A DNA stretch of 64,000 nt from positions 73,265,474 to 73,329,473 of the forward strand of contig OU015528.1 of the NCBI GenBank assembly GCA_907165065.1, read 5' to 3'. The notes beneath the pieces are model-generated. The model had not been told where the DNA came from. It searched no databases and was given only the letters and a program-made list of their open reading frames with translations. The stretch comes from Caprimulgus europaeus. Lineage: Eukaryota; Chordata; Aves; Caprimulgiformes; Caprimulgidae. The position numbers and the translations under genes were made by a program. Shown here piece after piece: positions 48,461 to 60,800 of the stretch (position 1 is its first letter; each line of letters begins with the position of its first letter).

Positions 48461-50088
48461 CTCCCCTCCGTTTTAAAAGGGATTTGGGTTCTTGCAGCCA
48501 CAAAACCTAGGAGTTCTGTGAAATTTCTTTTCATACACAGCAGTTCATATATTTATTAAGGAAACCACAGATGAACTTTGCACTTGGGAATTCTACCACA
48601 CACATCCTGAGCCTGGAAATTACTGAACAGGAATTAGAGTGTTTAAATGTATGCATTACTGAAAAATTGCTGCTACACAACAACATCACTATCTCAACAT
48701 CTACAGTTATTTTACTTGCATTGGAAAAAAAAATAAAATAATTTTTTAAAAATCGGAGAAAATACTTGATTTTGTTGCACCAAATAAAACCTTTGCATGC
48801 AAACCGTAACAACACAAATCAACAGACAGAGCTGTGATTTAAGGCAGGGTAGGATTTAGAACCCCTTTCCCTTCTTTCAAGTTTGCTCCCAAATTCAAGA
48901 GGTAGCTAGAACAACTCCTTTGTCTCTAATGCATTCTCTCACAAAGTGAAATCTGCTCATTTTGGAATTTCAGGGAATCTGCCTTTTGAACAGGACAGAT
49001 TACATCCTAAAAAGGTAGTACTAAAAGGTACAGATAGAATTTTCTGCAGCATCTTCACATGACCCCAGACTACGGAAAGTGAACACCACTATCCTCTGCA
49101 CCATTCTTCATATATAACCATTTCTCCCAGTTGAACCACTGTATCTATTTACCCTATGTGTTAGTTCCCCAGTTTGCCTGTAGTCAGCTTTCAATTCTTT
49201 GCGGTCTGCTTGCCCAGGTGCTTGATTAACAAAGTTCTGGATGTAGGGACTGAAGCTGTCTCAATACAAAGACAGTTTAAGTCAAATCAGCTTTATTACT
49301 TCATAGACATCTTCTCTATGATAGCTATTCTGCTCCAGAAACTCCTGATCCCAGACTCAGTATGGAAGTGAATGATTTGTGCTGAGCCTGAGTTAAAAAA
49401 CCTATAGGGGATCAGTTAATTATGTGTGGAGGAACTTCAGCTTTCCTAAAACACTCTAAGGACCAGTGCAGATGCTTTGTGACTCTGGATAGAGCCACCC
49501 CTCTGGCATCACCAGCACTAAGATTAATATAAATAAGCCCAGATTTACTCCAGTGACTCTTCCCAAACCATTCAGATGTCTGCACTGGATTTCCCATGTT
49601 TCAGTCATGTCTTGCTCTGGTTTTATGCCTGATGTCTCCTTTAAAATTGTATTATCCAGATTTTCAATTATCTAGACATTGTAGGCTCCCATGAATAATA
49701 GTGATTTCATTGTATGAGAAAGGGTTTTTTTTTTTTGTTTCAACACAGAAACTATTGATTCCCCTGATATCTGTTTAAAGCTGTCCTTTCTTTGCAGGGA
49801 CTTGTGTTCACATGTCTAATGAAATCCTAGTTGGGAGATATAAAGTATTTTGGTATTGATGTCTTACAGATTTTCCTCTGAATGATCAGCACTTTGCATA
49901 GCCTAATTTAGTACAAAAGAAAATAAAAAGAGATGAAGAGAGAGAATCAGAGAGGAACACGCCCAAGACTCTGCAGCACCCGGGTAAAACAAGCCCAAAA
50001 CACCAGGCCCTGATCCAATGTATATTTAATAATTTTATGCAAAGTGTGAAAGATGGCACAGGAAGGATTTAGAAGGCTTCTAGCCCAG
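48461..50088. other. Unannotated sequence, no gene seen
   Basis: No supported gene. The part at 49500-49590 has words such as CAGATTTACTCCAGTGA that may come from another worn short repeat. Confidence 0.55.
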
Positions 50089-50215
50089 AAAATTCTGGCA
50101 CTTACCTGGAATGTGGTAAATACGGAGCAGTGAAGGGCTTTGAAGTCAGGTCTCCTGTCTCCCAGAGGCATGCTTCAATTACAAGGCTCCAGAGGAAAAG
50201 TAGAGTTCCTTTCCC
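50089..50215 (-). mobile_element. Possible MIR-like SINE fragment
   Basis: On the minus strand the segment reads CTGGAGCCTTGTAATTGAAG and then CTCTGGGAGACAGGAGACCT, followed by GACTTC. This resembles the tRNA-derived head of MIR-like SINEs (GGTT.AAGCA....GGAGTCAGGAGACCTGGGTTC). Just downstream the minus strand has CAG followed by GTAAGT, a perfect splice-donor consensus, but no exon can be supported. Assignment is by eye only. Confidence 0.4.
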
Positions 50216-53200
50216 TTGCCCTGGTCATCCTTGCAGGGAGGGGTGGGAGAAAAAAGAGGATAAGTGTTCTCAGAGGCTGTGCTTCACTGAACAAGGTATG
50301 TGTTCTCCTGCCTTGCTTGTGAATCTTAACAAGACTTCAGTGAGAGTCAAAAAGCTTCATAATTCAGGTGCTGAGGACATGTGCTCAGCAAAAATATTTG
50401 GGGAGGCTGAAGACTTTACCTGTGGAAACCGAAGTACTTAGATGCAATATGTAATGTTTGGGATTCCAGGTAGTGGTTCTGACATTTGGAGGAAACAGCC
50501 TTCCATTCACTCACTGTGGTTGGGAAACATTAACAGACCATCATCAAATCTGTGTCCCTCTGTTTGGGGCATGTTCAGGTAATTCAACTGCCACTTATTT
50601 TCTGTTTATTCCCCAAAAAAGACCTGTTGAAATTCTTCATGCAGAATTATTTGTAGACCTAGGAAGGCCTCTCTACAAAATGGGAACCTTTCTAAAAACC
50701 TTTATCACTAGTTTCCATGCATGCATGTGTTCTAAAACACATAATATTTCATTTTGGATGCCATATGCAAATTTCTGTTTTCATCTTTTGTACTCCAGTT
50801 TACATTTCTTATTTTCTAAGTTACTTCTTAGAAGACTCTTTCCATTATAATTTTAGCCTATTCTGTGTGGCTGAAGAGGAAAACAACTAGGAACTGTGAA
50901 ATAGAGAATGACAGAAGTCATGCACTTTTGACTCTCTGATAAGCTCTTGCAGAACTGTCTACAGGGAATTTATTTGAGAAAAAGCCCACATTTCTCTTAT
51001 CAAAAATTAAAGAAAAGATCCTGCTGAGTAATTTTAAAGTTCCACATATTCAATGCACTTGTGGTTGTTGTCCTAACAACGTATATTGTATTTGCGTATA
51101 ACTAGGGACTAGGACAGACTGGAAGCAAAAATGCTCACTTCTGTACTGTGAAACAGCTACCTTGCGCCCTTGACCTTGCAGCTGTTGTAACTCCAAATTC
51201 CCTTGGAGTCTCTATACATGATCCTGATACTCCCAGCCAGCCTTAATGGGTAGTGGGGCAGGAAGGTATAAATTGACAAAGTCAGGTAAATTCTTTCTTT
51301 TTCTGATGTAGGACCTCTTAGATAATAGTTTGAGCTTAAGAAAAATGTCTCTAAGTTCTCAATCTGAGTGTCTCAGGTCTTCTTTCTTTGAGGATCAAAC
51401 ATGCAATGTGAATAAATTAGTCTAACCTACGTCTGGAGAAAGTCTGAATTCAGTTCCTGAATATAGGCACCCAATACCAATGGAGTATCCCATGGTATTT
51501 GAGATATTTATTTCCACAGGATAAGCAGGTATAGGACAGAACCTACGGCAGATATGCAGCCTTCTGGAGCAGCATGTGCAGGTTAATAAAAGTGTACTGC
51601 AATATCTAAAATGGTGTCTGTTTCCTATAAAATGTAATTGAATCACAGTGAATGTGTGAAGGCAGAGAGTCAGATGCATTTGGAAGACTTGATTCAACCT
51701 GTCCTGAAGTAAACAACATAAAACAACCGAGGACTTCTCTTTTCTTTCAACTGTTGTTATGTCAACTACTTCTAATTGCAGAAAAATATCAGAAAAATAT
51801 ATATTTTAATGTATATTCAAAACCCTGCAATTTTTATCCAAATTGATCAATGAAGTAGAAAAGAGTGAAGTTTAGCCTGAATGAATAGAATCACATCCTT
51901 AGACATTTACTTTTAAATTACAAACACATGAATTCATAATAAGAATGATGAAAAGTAAAATATAAACAGCAATCACTGCCATCTTGGAAGTATACGTTCT
52001 TTGGCTAAAATCTACTGTATATTTGTCAGTCACAGGGACATCATCAAGTATTTTAATCTTTCACCACCAAGCAGAACTTCATATTTTTCCCATGTTAATT
52101 TGAATGTCAAGCTTGAAAATATGTTTGTGTTTTTCATGAGCTTGCTTAATATCACTAAGGATAACCCATCTTGAGCAACAAATGAATATGTGACGCTGCC
52201 AAAGCCCAGGTGGGAACCACCCCCAAAACTGAGCAATTTGTCTTTGTATCCAAACATTGTAGGAGGCCAACCCATAGCTCTGAGAAATTGAATACCAGGA
52301 GGAGGCCAAAGCTTTCATGTCTGTTACTGGACTTTGAAAAATGACCTTATAACAACACAGTGTACACAACGTACATAGGTTTGGAATAATATTTTCCTCA
52401 CTTGTTCATGTGTATTACAACTCTATGCAAAAGTTAAAGTAAAGGTCAGAAACTAATGATCACTCCTCAGCTGCTGTTCGAAGCATAGCTGCTTAGGTCA
52501 GATCATGCACACCAGAATGACTCCTAAATTAAAGTATTATAAACTGAGTCCTTCAATGCTCAAGAGAAATGTCTTAGAGTCTCAGTTTTCCTGTGTGCAT
52601 TACCTGTGTCACAAAACTGATTTTCCCACTTTCCACTTGGGTTTGCAAGTTGAAGAATGGTGACCACCAACTTTGCTCTCAGTCTGCAGCATGCGAGTCC
52701 ACTCCTGCTGCCTGGAACAAGAGTGAAACAAGCTCCTCTGCTTGGATGCATTAACTCTTTCTTGAGTGGGAATCAAAGACCTCCGCTGTGACACTTAACC
52801 TGCAACATTGAAGATGTGAGACAAGTCTTAGAGAAAAGTCATCAAACTTTATCCTGGGCATTGCTGAACCTATTCAGCCACCATTTCTTCTGCCAGGTAT
52901 CCTTCTAGCCTAAGCTGATCATTCCACATTTAACCTATTTACCAAAATTCCAGTGTGCAAGCATAAAAAATAAAACCTTATGTATTAGTAAATATAACAA
53001 AAGTCCCAGCTACAGTTTTAATTAGCTACAGAAATGTATAATTTCAGTCTAAGCTTTTTAGACAACACCAGGTACATCTCAGCAAGTTGGATTTTGTAAG
53101 TTTAAATCCTCTTTACATTTCCTTACAAACAATTCAGTTTTGCTGCATGTTTTCACTGCTTCATATAATCACAGGAGTTTTTCATAAACAGTTTGCCAAT

Positions 53201-53272
53201 TTGCATTCTAAAGCTAGAGGTGTACAAATGTGGAGAGATTAAGCATTCAGTACTGTATTCTGATTGTATATA

Positions 53273-53346
53273 CATGAACCTATGTGTATATGTACACATA
53301 TATATATGCACGTGTGTGTTTATATATGCACACAGACACATGTGCA
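53273..53346. repeat. Alternating TG/TA/CA tract
   Basis: From 53281 to 53319 purines and pyrimidines alternate without a break through TA, TG, CA and CG steps. After TT the alternation resumes through ATATATGCACACA and ACACATGTGCAC. Such tracts can adopt left-handed Z-DNA and are often polymorphic. Confidence 0.85.
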
Positions 53347-54095
53347 CCAAAACTAGCTGAAAGAGAGAACCATTCTGAGACTGTGGAAGTTGTCCTCAAG
53401 CTGTTCTACCTAAGCCCAAAGAGTAGATCCTATATACTCATTTCAACATGTGGAATAAATGAAATTAAGTGAATGGTGACATACTATAACTGTCACCCCT
53501 TTATCAAAGAGGATGTGTACAGTAAAGTATTTCTAGCAAACAGATATTTCCACATCTAGAAAAATCCTGATCCAACTATAAAAATTTATCCAAAGGAATG
53601 TGATGGATGGACAATGATTAGAACTATTTAAAACTGCATGGAAAATCTTTTGAAAACTGACCTGTAAATAATAGTAGACAAGTATCTGTTTAATTTGATT
53701 TATTTTCAGGCAGCCATCTTAGGAGTGTGGTCCCCTTAGGATCTTTATTCAGTCAGGAGCCTTGAGACAGCCCAACCAAGATCTGCATTACCCCTCCAGA
53801 CATTCTCTCTTTTATGTATAGAAGAAACCTAGGGCTACTACACATTGCACCAGATGCTGTATTTCAGCAGTGAAATCTGGATGAAATGAATTTGGTCTTA
53901 GGAAACTTAAGAAGTCATTTTCACCTCAGATATAAATCCAGTCTTTGGATTGAGTCAATTAAGCATTCCAAAGGACTGAGCACAGTGGCTTGCCAGTGAC
54001 AGCCCAATATATTGCAAGATAATAATATATAAAGTGAATACTAGAAAGCTCAATGATATTAAAAGCTCTCAGCTGAAGCAAGGCTATTTCCTTGA

Positions 54096-54124
54096 TTTTT
54101 TTTTCCGATTTTTTTTTTTTTTTT
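54096..54124. repeat. Paired T-runs
   Basis: Nine T, then CCGA, then sixteen T. Simple low-complexity sequence. Confidence 0.85.
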
Positions 54125-54980
54125 CTCTATTTAATTTGCAGGCTGTGTCAGTAACTAGTTCACCATGTGCTGGTTGATTTCCTGAGTGTTAAAGCACAAA
54201 GTAAGGCAGACATAGCCATTTCAAAGATTCAAACAGTAAGGCAGAGCAACTCTGTGCCAAGTTGTCCTGGAAACATACATGAAATAGGGTTTAATCACCA
54301 TCATGAGATAACTACAAGGATTATTAATTTAGCCAGGATTTATTGACTTAACCATTGGTCTCCAACCTTTGAAATCTAATAAGCACTCTAGAACTGTACA
54401 CAGAGATTTTCCTGTCTGCAAAGAGATTATCAAGCTATCAAAATGCATTATTACATTATTTTTAGCTAGACAATTTTAGTGCAGTTTTATGCAATTCCAA
54501 CAGAAAAAATTCTCTTAAAAGATAGAAACGACAGTTTAGAAATTTGATTTTTTTTCCCATCAAAAGAGTCCATAGTTTGACAAATTGTCTCACAAGCCAT
54601 ATAAAAAATTTCTATTCGGAGTTAAATTCAATGATATTCTAAAAACAGTTTTCCTACCCACAGACAAACATCCTTGCACTCACAGGTACTACGAGCGTAA
54701 GAACCAGCCCAGCACAACCTTGTGAGTTTGAAGGAACAAAACCAGATTGCTGTCTTGATTCAGTCTGTAGGCTAAAACGTGATTCTCAATGTACATTCAG
54801 GCTGACAATTGTCCCCTATTGCAAGCAAAGAGAAGAGCTAAATCAGTTAATTACTGAAAGCATTCTATGCTTTCCACAGCTCCTCTGAAGAATGGTCAAG
54901 TTCTCCCCAGATTTGACAGTACTCAAGCAAAGGCTATATTTACTACAACACAAGGAACCGTATCACTAGGGTTATAGAAA

Positions 54981-55006
54981 GATAGAAAGTAAAGATAGAA
55001 AGTAAA
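54981..55006. repeat. 13-bp tandem duplication
   Basis: GATAGAAAGTAAA occurs twice head to tail without mismatch. Confidence 0.93.
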
Positions 55007-55295
55007 ACCATTGAACTTTCAGAATGCATCTACATTTCACTACAGGGAGAGCAACATGATGAAAATAACCAGCTCAGATCTTTGCAAAAATCTAGTTTTA
55101 CAAACACAAAACTCAGGGTGCTGTGATTTGCCTTGCTTCTTCAAGATATTATGCAACGTGCAGTGCTCTGTCCTTTACATTCGCTAGTATTAGTAGACTA
55201 GTTATTAGTGAAACATGGTACCATCACAGTGATCTAGGCTGTCTTGGAACAATCATTACCCACATCTGAGCAGTCAAATATTCTGCTGGTAAAGC

Positions 55296-55346
55296 AAGAG
55301 AAAATAAAATAAAAAAAAAAAAAAGAAAAAAAAGAAGAAGAAGAAA
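55296..55346. repeat. A-rich low-complexity patch
   Basis: Runs of A with scattered G and a few AAG units. Confidence 0.85.
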
Positions 55347-57002
55347 TTAGCACTTCAAGGTTTAGAATAATGGACAGATTTCAGAAAAGAAGTAAACCAG
55401 CAATTTTTACACATTTAAACTGGGGAAAATATTTTGGTTTGGTTGCTGGTTATTTTGTTTTCCCATTTGGTTTTGAATATATGTAAATTAGGCTATGTCT
55501 CAGAACAAAGAGATTGGGTAGAGCTGAGAAAATAACATACTCTGTAAGCTTCTCTTTGATGTTGAGCAATTCACTCAACAAGCAGTTCAGTTTGTCCAGA
55601 ACCCAACTTTAACAGCAGCCCGATCAAATTCACATGTAATGAACCTGTCCCCTGGGTATATTACTGATTGCTGAGGGATTGATCAGGAAAACAAACTTCT
55701 TACCTATTCTGTCACCAACATTATTTTGTATCTATTCAACTGTTTCTTAACAACAGGATATGTCACTGCTACTAGAAATCACAAATAAGTGAAAACAAAA
55801 CAATATTCTTTAGTTTTTTTTTTATTAGGCTTCTGCTTTTGAAAACAGACTGGAACTTTGCCAATCAGATGCAAAGCAAGCTTAGAGAAACCAAATAATA
55901 ATAACCTGTAGTTCTAGTAGCATGATCTAAATATGTTACAAGGTTCACAATCTACAGCTATTGGCAAATAGTGAATATCACACATAAATATCCTTTATAA
56001 GAGATGTACTTTATTTAAAACTTGATTCTTTTATAAATAAACTATTTCAGGAAAGTAACGACAAATTGTTAACAGTGATACAACACAGTCTCCACATGTC
56101 ATTTATTCCTACTTCCAGGCAAAAAATGTTGAAAGAGCTAAAACATTTTTGGCTTCTAAAGAAGAAACCATATTAGATCTTTCAGCTATTTCCTTTGGGA
56201 GAACATTAAAGTCAACCCTGAAACATCAACAGGACATTTAGGGAAAAGGAATGGTAAGAGAGAAATCACAAAAAGAAATGATGATAGTTGTGGGGGTCTT
56301 GAAAGTTAGATAAACATTTCATGATTTAGCTGGCTTAAAGACATTAGCCTTACTGTTGCCTGTAGCACTATTATACTGCAGTCATCCTTTGTACGAATGA
56401 TATCAGGCTATCTATTTTACTCTCTCCCAATTAAAAAGTTTGTGTTTCTTTTCCACCAAGACTTGCTGATAGTAGGAAAAAGGAAATATTGGAAACAGAT
56501 TTTGAAGGTAACTTCAAAGTTTTCTTTTTGGCTGATAATGTAAGACTTTTCTCCCACCACTTCATCCAACCCTACCCTTCTTGTCAGCTCTTAAACATAT
56601 TTTTCAACTATTCCTCTACTCGTTGGTCACTAAATTTCCTCCTTTCCTGCTGCTAGAACTCCTTTTGCCGATTAACTTAGGACTTTTCTTCCAGATTTTC
56701 CCCTTTGCAAAACTACCTGCATTCCTGTCAATTAGTCCTAACCATGGTCATGGTCCTTCTACTCATTCAATATCTCATGTTAGAAAACAGAAACATCCTA
56801 CTTCGCTGAACTGGACATTATCTAGGGAAGACACAATCCTAAATAAAGAGAAATGCTGTATTTTTCATTACAACTTTCAACTGTGAAAGAAAGTCAGGTT
56901 TTTTTCATGCTGGGCTCCACAGTAAGAAAGGAACTAGATTTTTAAAAAGTAATGTTACTATTATTTTTATCCTGGTCAGATATGATTTTAAAAGGTTGGA
57001 TG

Positions 57003-57066
57003 GTTTTTGTGGGTTTTTGGGGTTTGGTTTTGGTTTTTGTTTGTTTGTTGTTTTCTTCTTTTTTTA
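57003..57066. repeat. G/T-rich low-complexity patch
   Basis: Runs of T broken by GG, GGG and GGGG, for example GGGTTTTTGGGGTTTGG. It could form a two-tier G-quadruplex in principle, but the G-runs are uneven. Confidence 0.8.
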
Positions 57067-57825
57067 ACCAACCTTCAATTGCTGTGGCTCCAGATAAAGG
57101 CAAATTTAAAAAAAATAATAAAAATGTTATTGTTCAACAGAAGCATTAAGTTAGATTTCTTTGCTCATGGGAAGAGGAAAGTTGTGCAGAAGTGGGTGGA
57201 GTTGGGTAAGAAACCTGTGTGAGAAGGGAAGCAGGCTTTCTGGCAGAGGGAGAGGCAGGTCATACCAGAATTGGGAGGGACAAACATCAGCAACAGATGG
57301 CACATGTAGCCTCCTGAACCAAATAGCGATTTGTTGGGACACTTGTGTAGTCAAGATGGACAGAGAAGCTGTAACTGCTCTCCAGAAGTTTAACTAAGCT
57401 TCTTAGCTAAGCCCTGAGTTAGAGGACAGGCTTTAAGTCAAAGTATCTCTGGGGTAAACACATGAGTTTAAAAAGTTTCCAGATCACACTTGTTTCAGAT
57501 GCTCTCTGGAAGAACAGACCTTTATTTTCCATAATCTTTTAAAAGACAATTCCTCTAATGCCTTGGGCAAGAACCACAATGATCCAAGAGCCTCGGTCTG
57601 TACTAGTCCCAGACTGTTACCTCAGATATCTTTTACCTTTTTTGTGGACTAGTGGAAATCTAATAACTTTCAGACATCCAAACCAACGGTCTGCCCAGGA
57701 CTATCATCAGTAATATATTCTGCCAGCTGGCCAAGCATAGCCTACACACCTAAGTTTATCTGTACTTTTCCTTTCTCTTGAGAAACATTTGTCATGTAAT
57801 ATGAGGAAAACAGCTTGGGTTTTAA

Positions 57826-57895
57826 GGCTAGATCCAACCTCATCAAAGTAAACACAAGACTTTCCAACGACCTCAGCGGAATTTGGATATGGCCC
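57826..57895. mobile_element. Decayed palindromic short element
   Basis: The left arm begins GGCTAGATCCAACCTCATCA and the right arm ends GGAATTTGGATATGGCCC. The reverse complement of the right end is GGGCCATATCCAAATTCC, which aligns with the left arm through GGC..ATCCAA. The centre AGACTTTCCAACGACCTCAG fits the middle of an old palindrome that I remember as built on GATCCAAAGCCCATTGAAGT and its complement. Arms have drifted strongly. No coding capacity. Confidence 0.65.
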
Positions 57896-60800
57896 TTCAC
57901 CTTCCTCTGTCTTTGAAATACAGATGATGATTTTGAAAAGTCCTTCATGGCTTTGCATATCTTTTCTGCATCTAAGTCTACTACCTTATGAGATGTTTAC
58001 ACAGAGCAGAGTGATTTGCTGTTTCTCTTTCCATCTTTTTTGCTGTTGTTATTTTACTAATATTTTAAATCCTTTAAACAGGGGCTTAGAATACTTCATT
58101 TCTTTCCCATTACTGACCTGAACTTTTAAAAACCAGATGTCAGTCTTGAGCCACTCCTCTGTGGAATTTGCACCTCATCTCAACAGTAAAGCACTGCTCC
58201 TGGTGCTGGAAAAAAACAACTGAGTGACCAGGTTTTTACCTGCTGCTGACAACTCTTCTTTGAAAAAATAATAATTAAAAAAAAATACTTATCTTTGGTG
58301 TTTTTGTTGAAATCATACTGAAAAATTCCTAGAGTATCTGAGGCTGACATCCATGGTAACATAATATTTGAAGGTTCAAATCATAAGAAAGCTGTAAATG
58401 GCTATGGGAGTTCAAAACAAAAGTTTAATTCCTTCAAGGAGGGAAATCACAAGACACATGCTTTAACAGATTTGATGACTATGCATATCCTTAACTTTAC
58501 ATTTCTGATATTACTCTGAATGAGGAAAATTTTGCCTGCACTTTTCTCCCACTTCACCTCTGAAACCACTCTGGATATAATATTTCAAAATATATTAATT
58601 TTCCTTTTAAATGCCTGTAAGTGAAACAGGAATAATGTTGGAACATTTTTTCATTATTCTGACCATTGTTCCATGATGACCCCATTTTAGGTTTGCATTC
58701 CTCCTCGCTGGCTAGGTACACCTATCTGACCTCTATTGGTACATATATGCAACCTCCATTGGCATTCTGATCTAATACAATATCTAATCACTGTTCTGTT
58801 AATGAAGATGTTTGAAAAAGTCACAGACTTAATAGAAGTCTTCAGACTGCTTGGGGGAGGAGGAAACTGCATACTCCTCTTCATCATGTTACTATTTCTC
58901 AGCCATCTGTCACCTGCTTTTCTGCACTTCATATGTCCCTCCTTAGCTTTGGTTAGCACCTCTTTAGGCACCCTCAGCTTTATATGAAGGGAAAGACACA
59001 GCAACAGTCTCCTTTCTACATCTAGGTACAACATGAGTTTCATTCTACAAAACATGATTTCCAACACTTCTCCTGAGTGGTGACCTGCCTCTTCAGCAGC
59101 AGGGCAGCCTTTCGTGCAGTTTAATTTTCCTCCTTGTTCTTATTTCACTCATTTAGTTTGGGGGAAGACAAAGAAACACAATTTCCTAAACTGTATTAAA
59201 CAGTATAAGCTTCACAATTTCTCTCTCCACAATGATGTCCTTTGGTTTTGTGTTCACAAGTATGCTGAAGGACAGATACACCCCTAACTAAAGTCACTAA
59301 CCAGTGCTCCCTAATATGGAGACAAAGAACTACTTAGGTGTAGTGCACAATCATTAATACATTGTTAGCCCCCAGTAACTGCAAGGTGGTTGTGCATGGT
59401 TTGTCTTTTAGTCATGTACCTGAACACCAAATCACATGTTCTTCAGTTTGGACCAAAATATTTGTGTTAGCTCCTATTTTAAACTTTTTGGGCAAGAGTT
59501 CTCATTATTTATATTGATTATATTGTAATAAGCATAATAGGCTTCTGATCTTATGTATAAGGCTAAATCTAGAGCAGTGTTGTTACTAGAGTCCCTATTT
59601 GTAATAAAGTAAAAGAAAACTCTTTTAATCTGGTTGATTAGAAAAAGATCAAGACATACTTCAAAATAGCAGTTCACCAAATGTTAAGTCAATGTGTTGG
59701 TTTTTTTCCATGCATCATCATATTCTCTTATCTGCTCCCTTAACTGAAAATATGATTTAAAAAGCTCCTAAGCACTATTCTGGTCATGAGCTCCAGATCA
59801 CAGAACAGTGAATTCTGGGCCACAGTTCAGAATGTGCTACCCATCAGTGTTTGAATTTTGTGAGGAACTGGCTCTGCAGAATTTTTGAGAAGATTTCATC
59901 TTTCTCTTACATTTCTCAAAAAGACTGTTTATTGAAGATCATCAGTTTGTGAATGAAAGGGAAAAATACTACTTCCTCACTGTTAACAGATTTTATCGTT
60001 TTGTAGTTCTAAACTCTGTTACTAAGGCATTTTGTTATCTCCTACCACCATACAGAGAATGAATCTTTCTTATCTGTTCTGTTCTGTCAAGACATTCTTC
60101 ATGGAAGAATTAGATATATAATTGGTAAGGGGAAAAAATAAAAGCCTAGTTCTCTTCTTGTTTTCCTAAGGACTGATCCAAAGATACTACAATTTAAAAA
60201 TCCCTTTTGTTTGCAAAATTAGAGACTGTGTTATATCAAAGACATGTTCACTGCTCGCCAAAAGCAATAAAAGTCCAGTGTTGTTTAAAAAACAGAAATA
60301 AAGCAGAAGTGGAATAATTGACACTTTCAGCTAGGAGGTACAGTACTGAGGCACTTCTAAATTTTTTAGGATCTGGTAGTGCTGAGTATGTTGATTTATT
60401 AATCATTTAACCCTTAAAAAACTTCTTCAAGAAGGAATGTCCAAGTAGTTCGGAGGTGAAATACCAAATTCAGACTTTGAACATGCAGAAATTGAAAATA
60501 ACTCCAAGTTTTTCTATATTTTACCCAACAAAATAACCTAGGTGGTCTCAGCCAATTCTGAAAATGGGACGTGAGTACCTGTATTTCACAGACATTAAAT
60601 ACTATTTAGGGCCTAAATGCCTGAAGATCTTTTAGAAGGTCTGTACATGTTCATTAACTTCTTTTTATCCCAGGCTCCAATTCTTTCTGAGATTGTGGGT
60701 GTAGGAATTTACAATCACTTATACTCCTGCTATGGGCATTCATCTAAATGCAAAACAAACGCACTTTTTCTAAACAAACAACAGTTTTATTCAGTCATGT

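Larger units (their letters stand above)
50216..57825. other. Unannotated AT-rich sequence, no gene seen
   Basis: About 7.6 kb without a supported gene. It holds an alternating purine-pyrimidine stretch (53273-53346), T-runs (54096-54124), a 13-bp tandem duplication (54981-55006), an A-rich patch (55296-55346) and a G/T-rich patch (57003-57066). Confidence 0.55.

Noticed and set aside
52079-52369. 96-codon minus-strand frame
   Set aside because: No family recognised, no splice structure and chance-range length.
54350-54385. ATTGGTCTCCAACCTTTG, recalling a hAT element terminus
   Set aside because: No partner inverted end and no 8-bp duplication were found nearby.
56581-56886. 101-codon frame with hydrophobic N-terminus resembling a signal peptide
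   Set aside because: It starts at TTG, not ATG. The hydrophobicity follows from the T-rich composition, and there is no promoter or exon structure.
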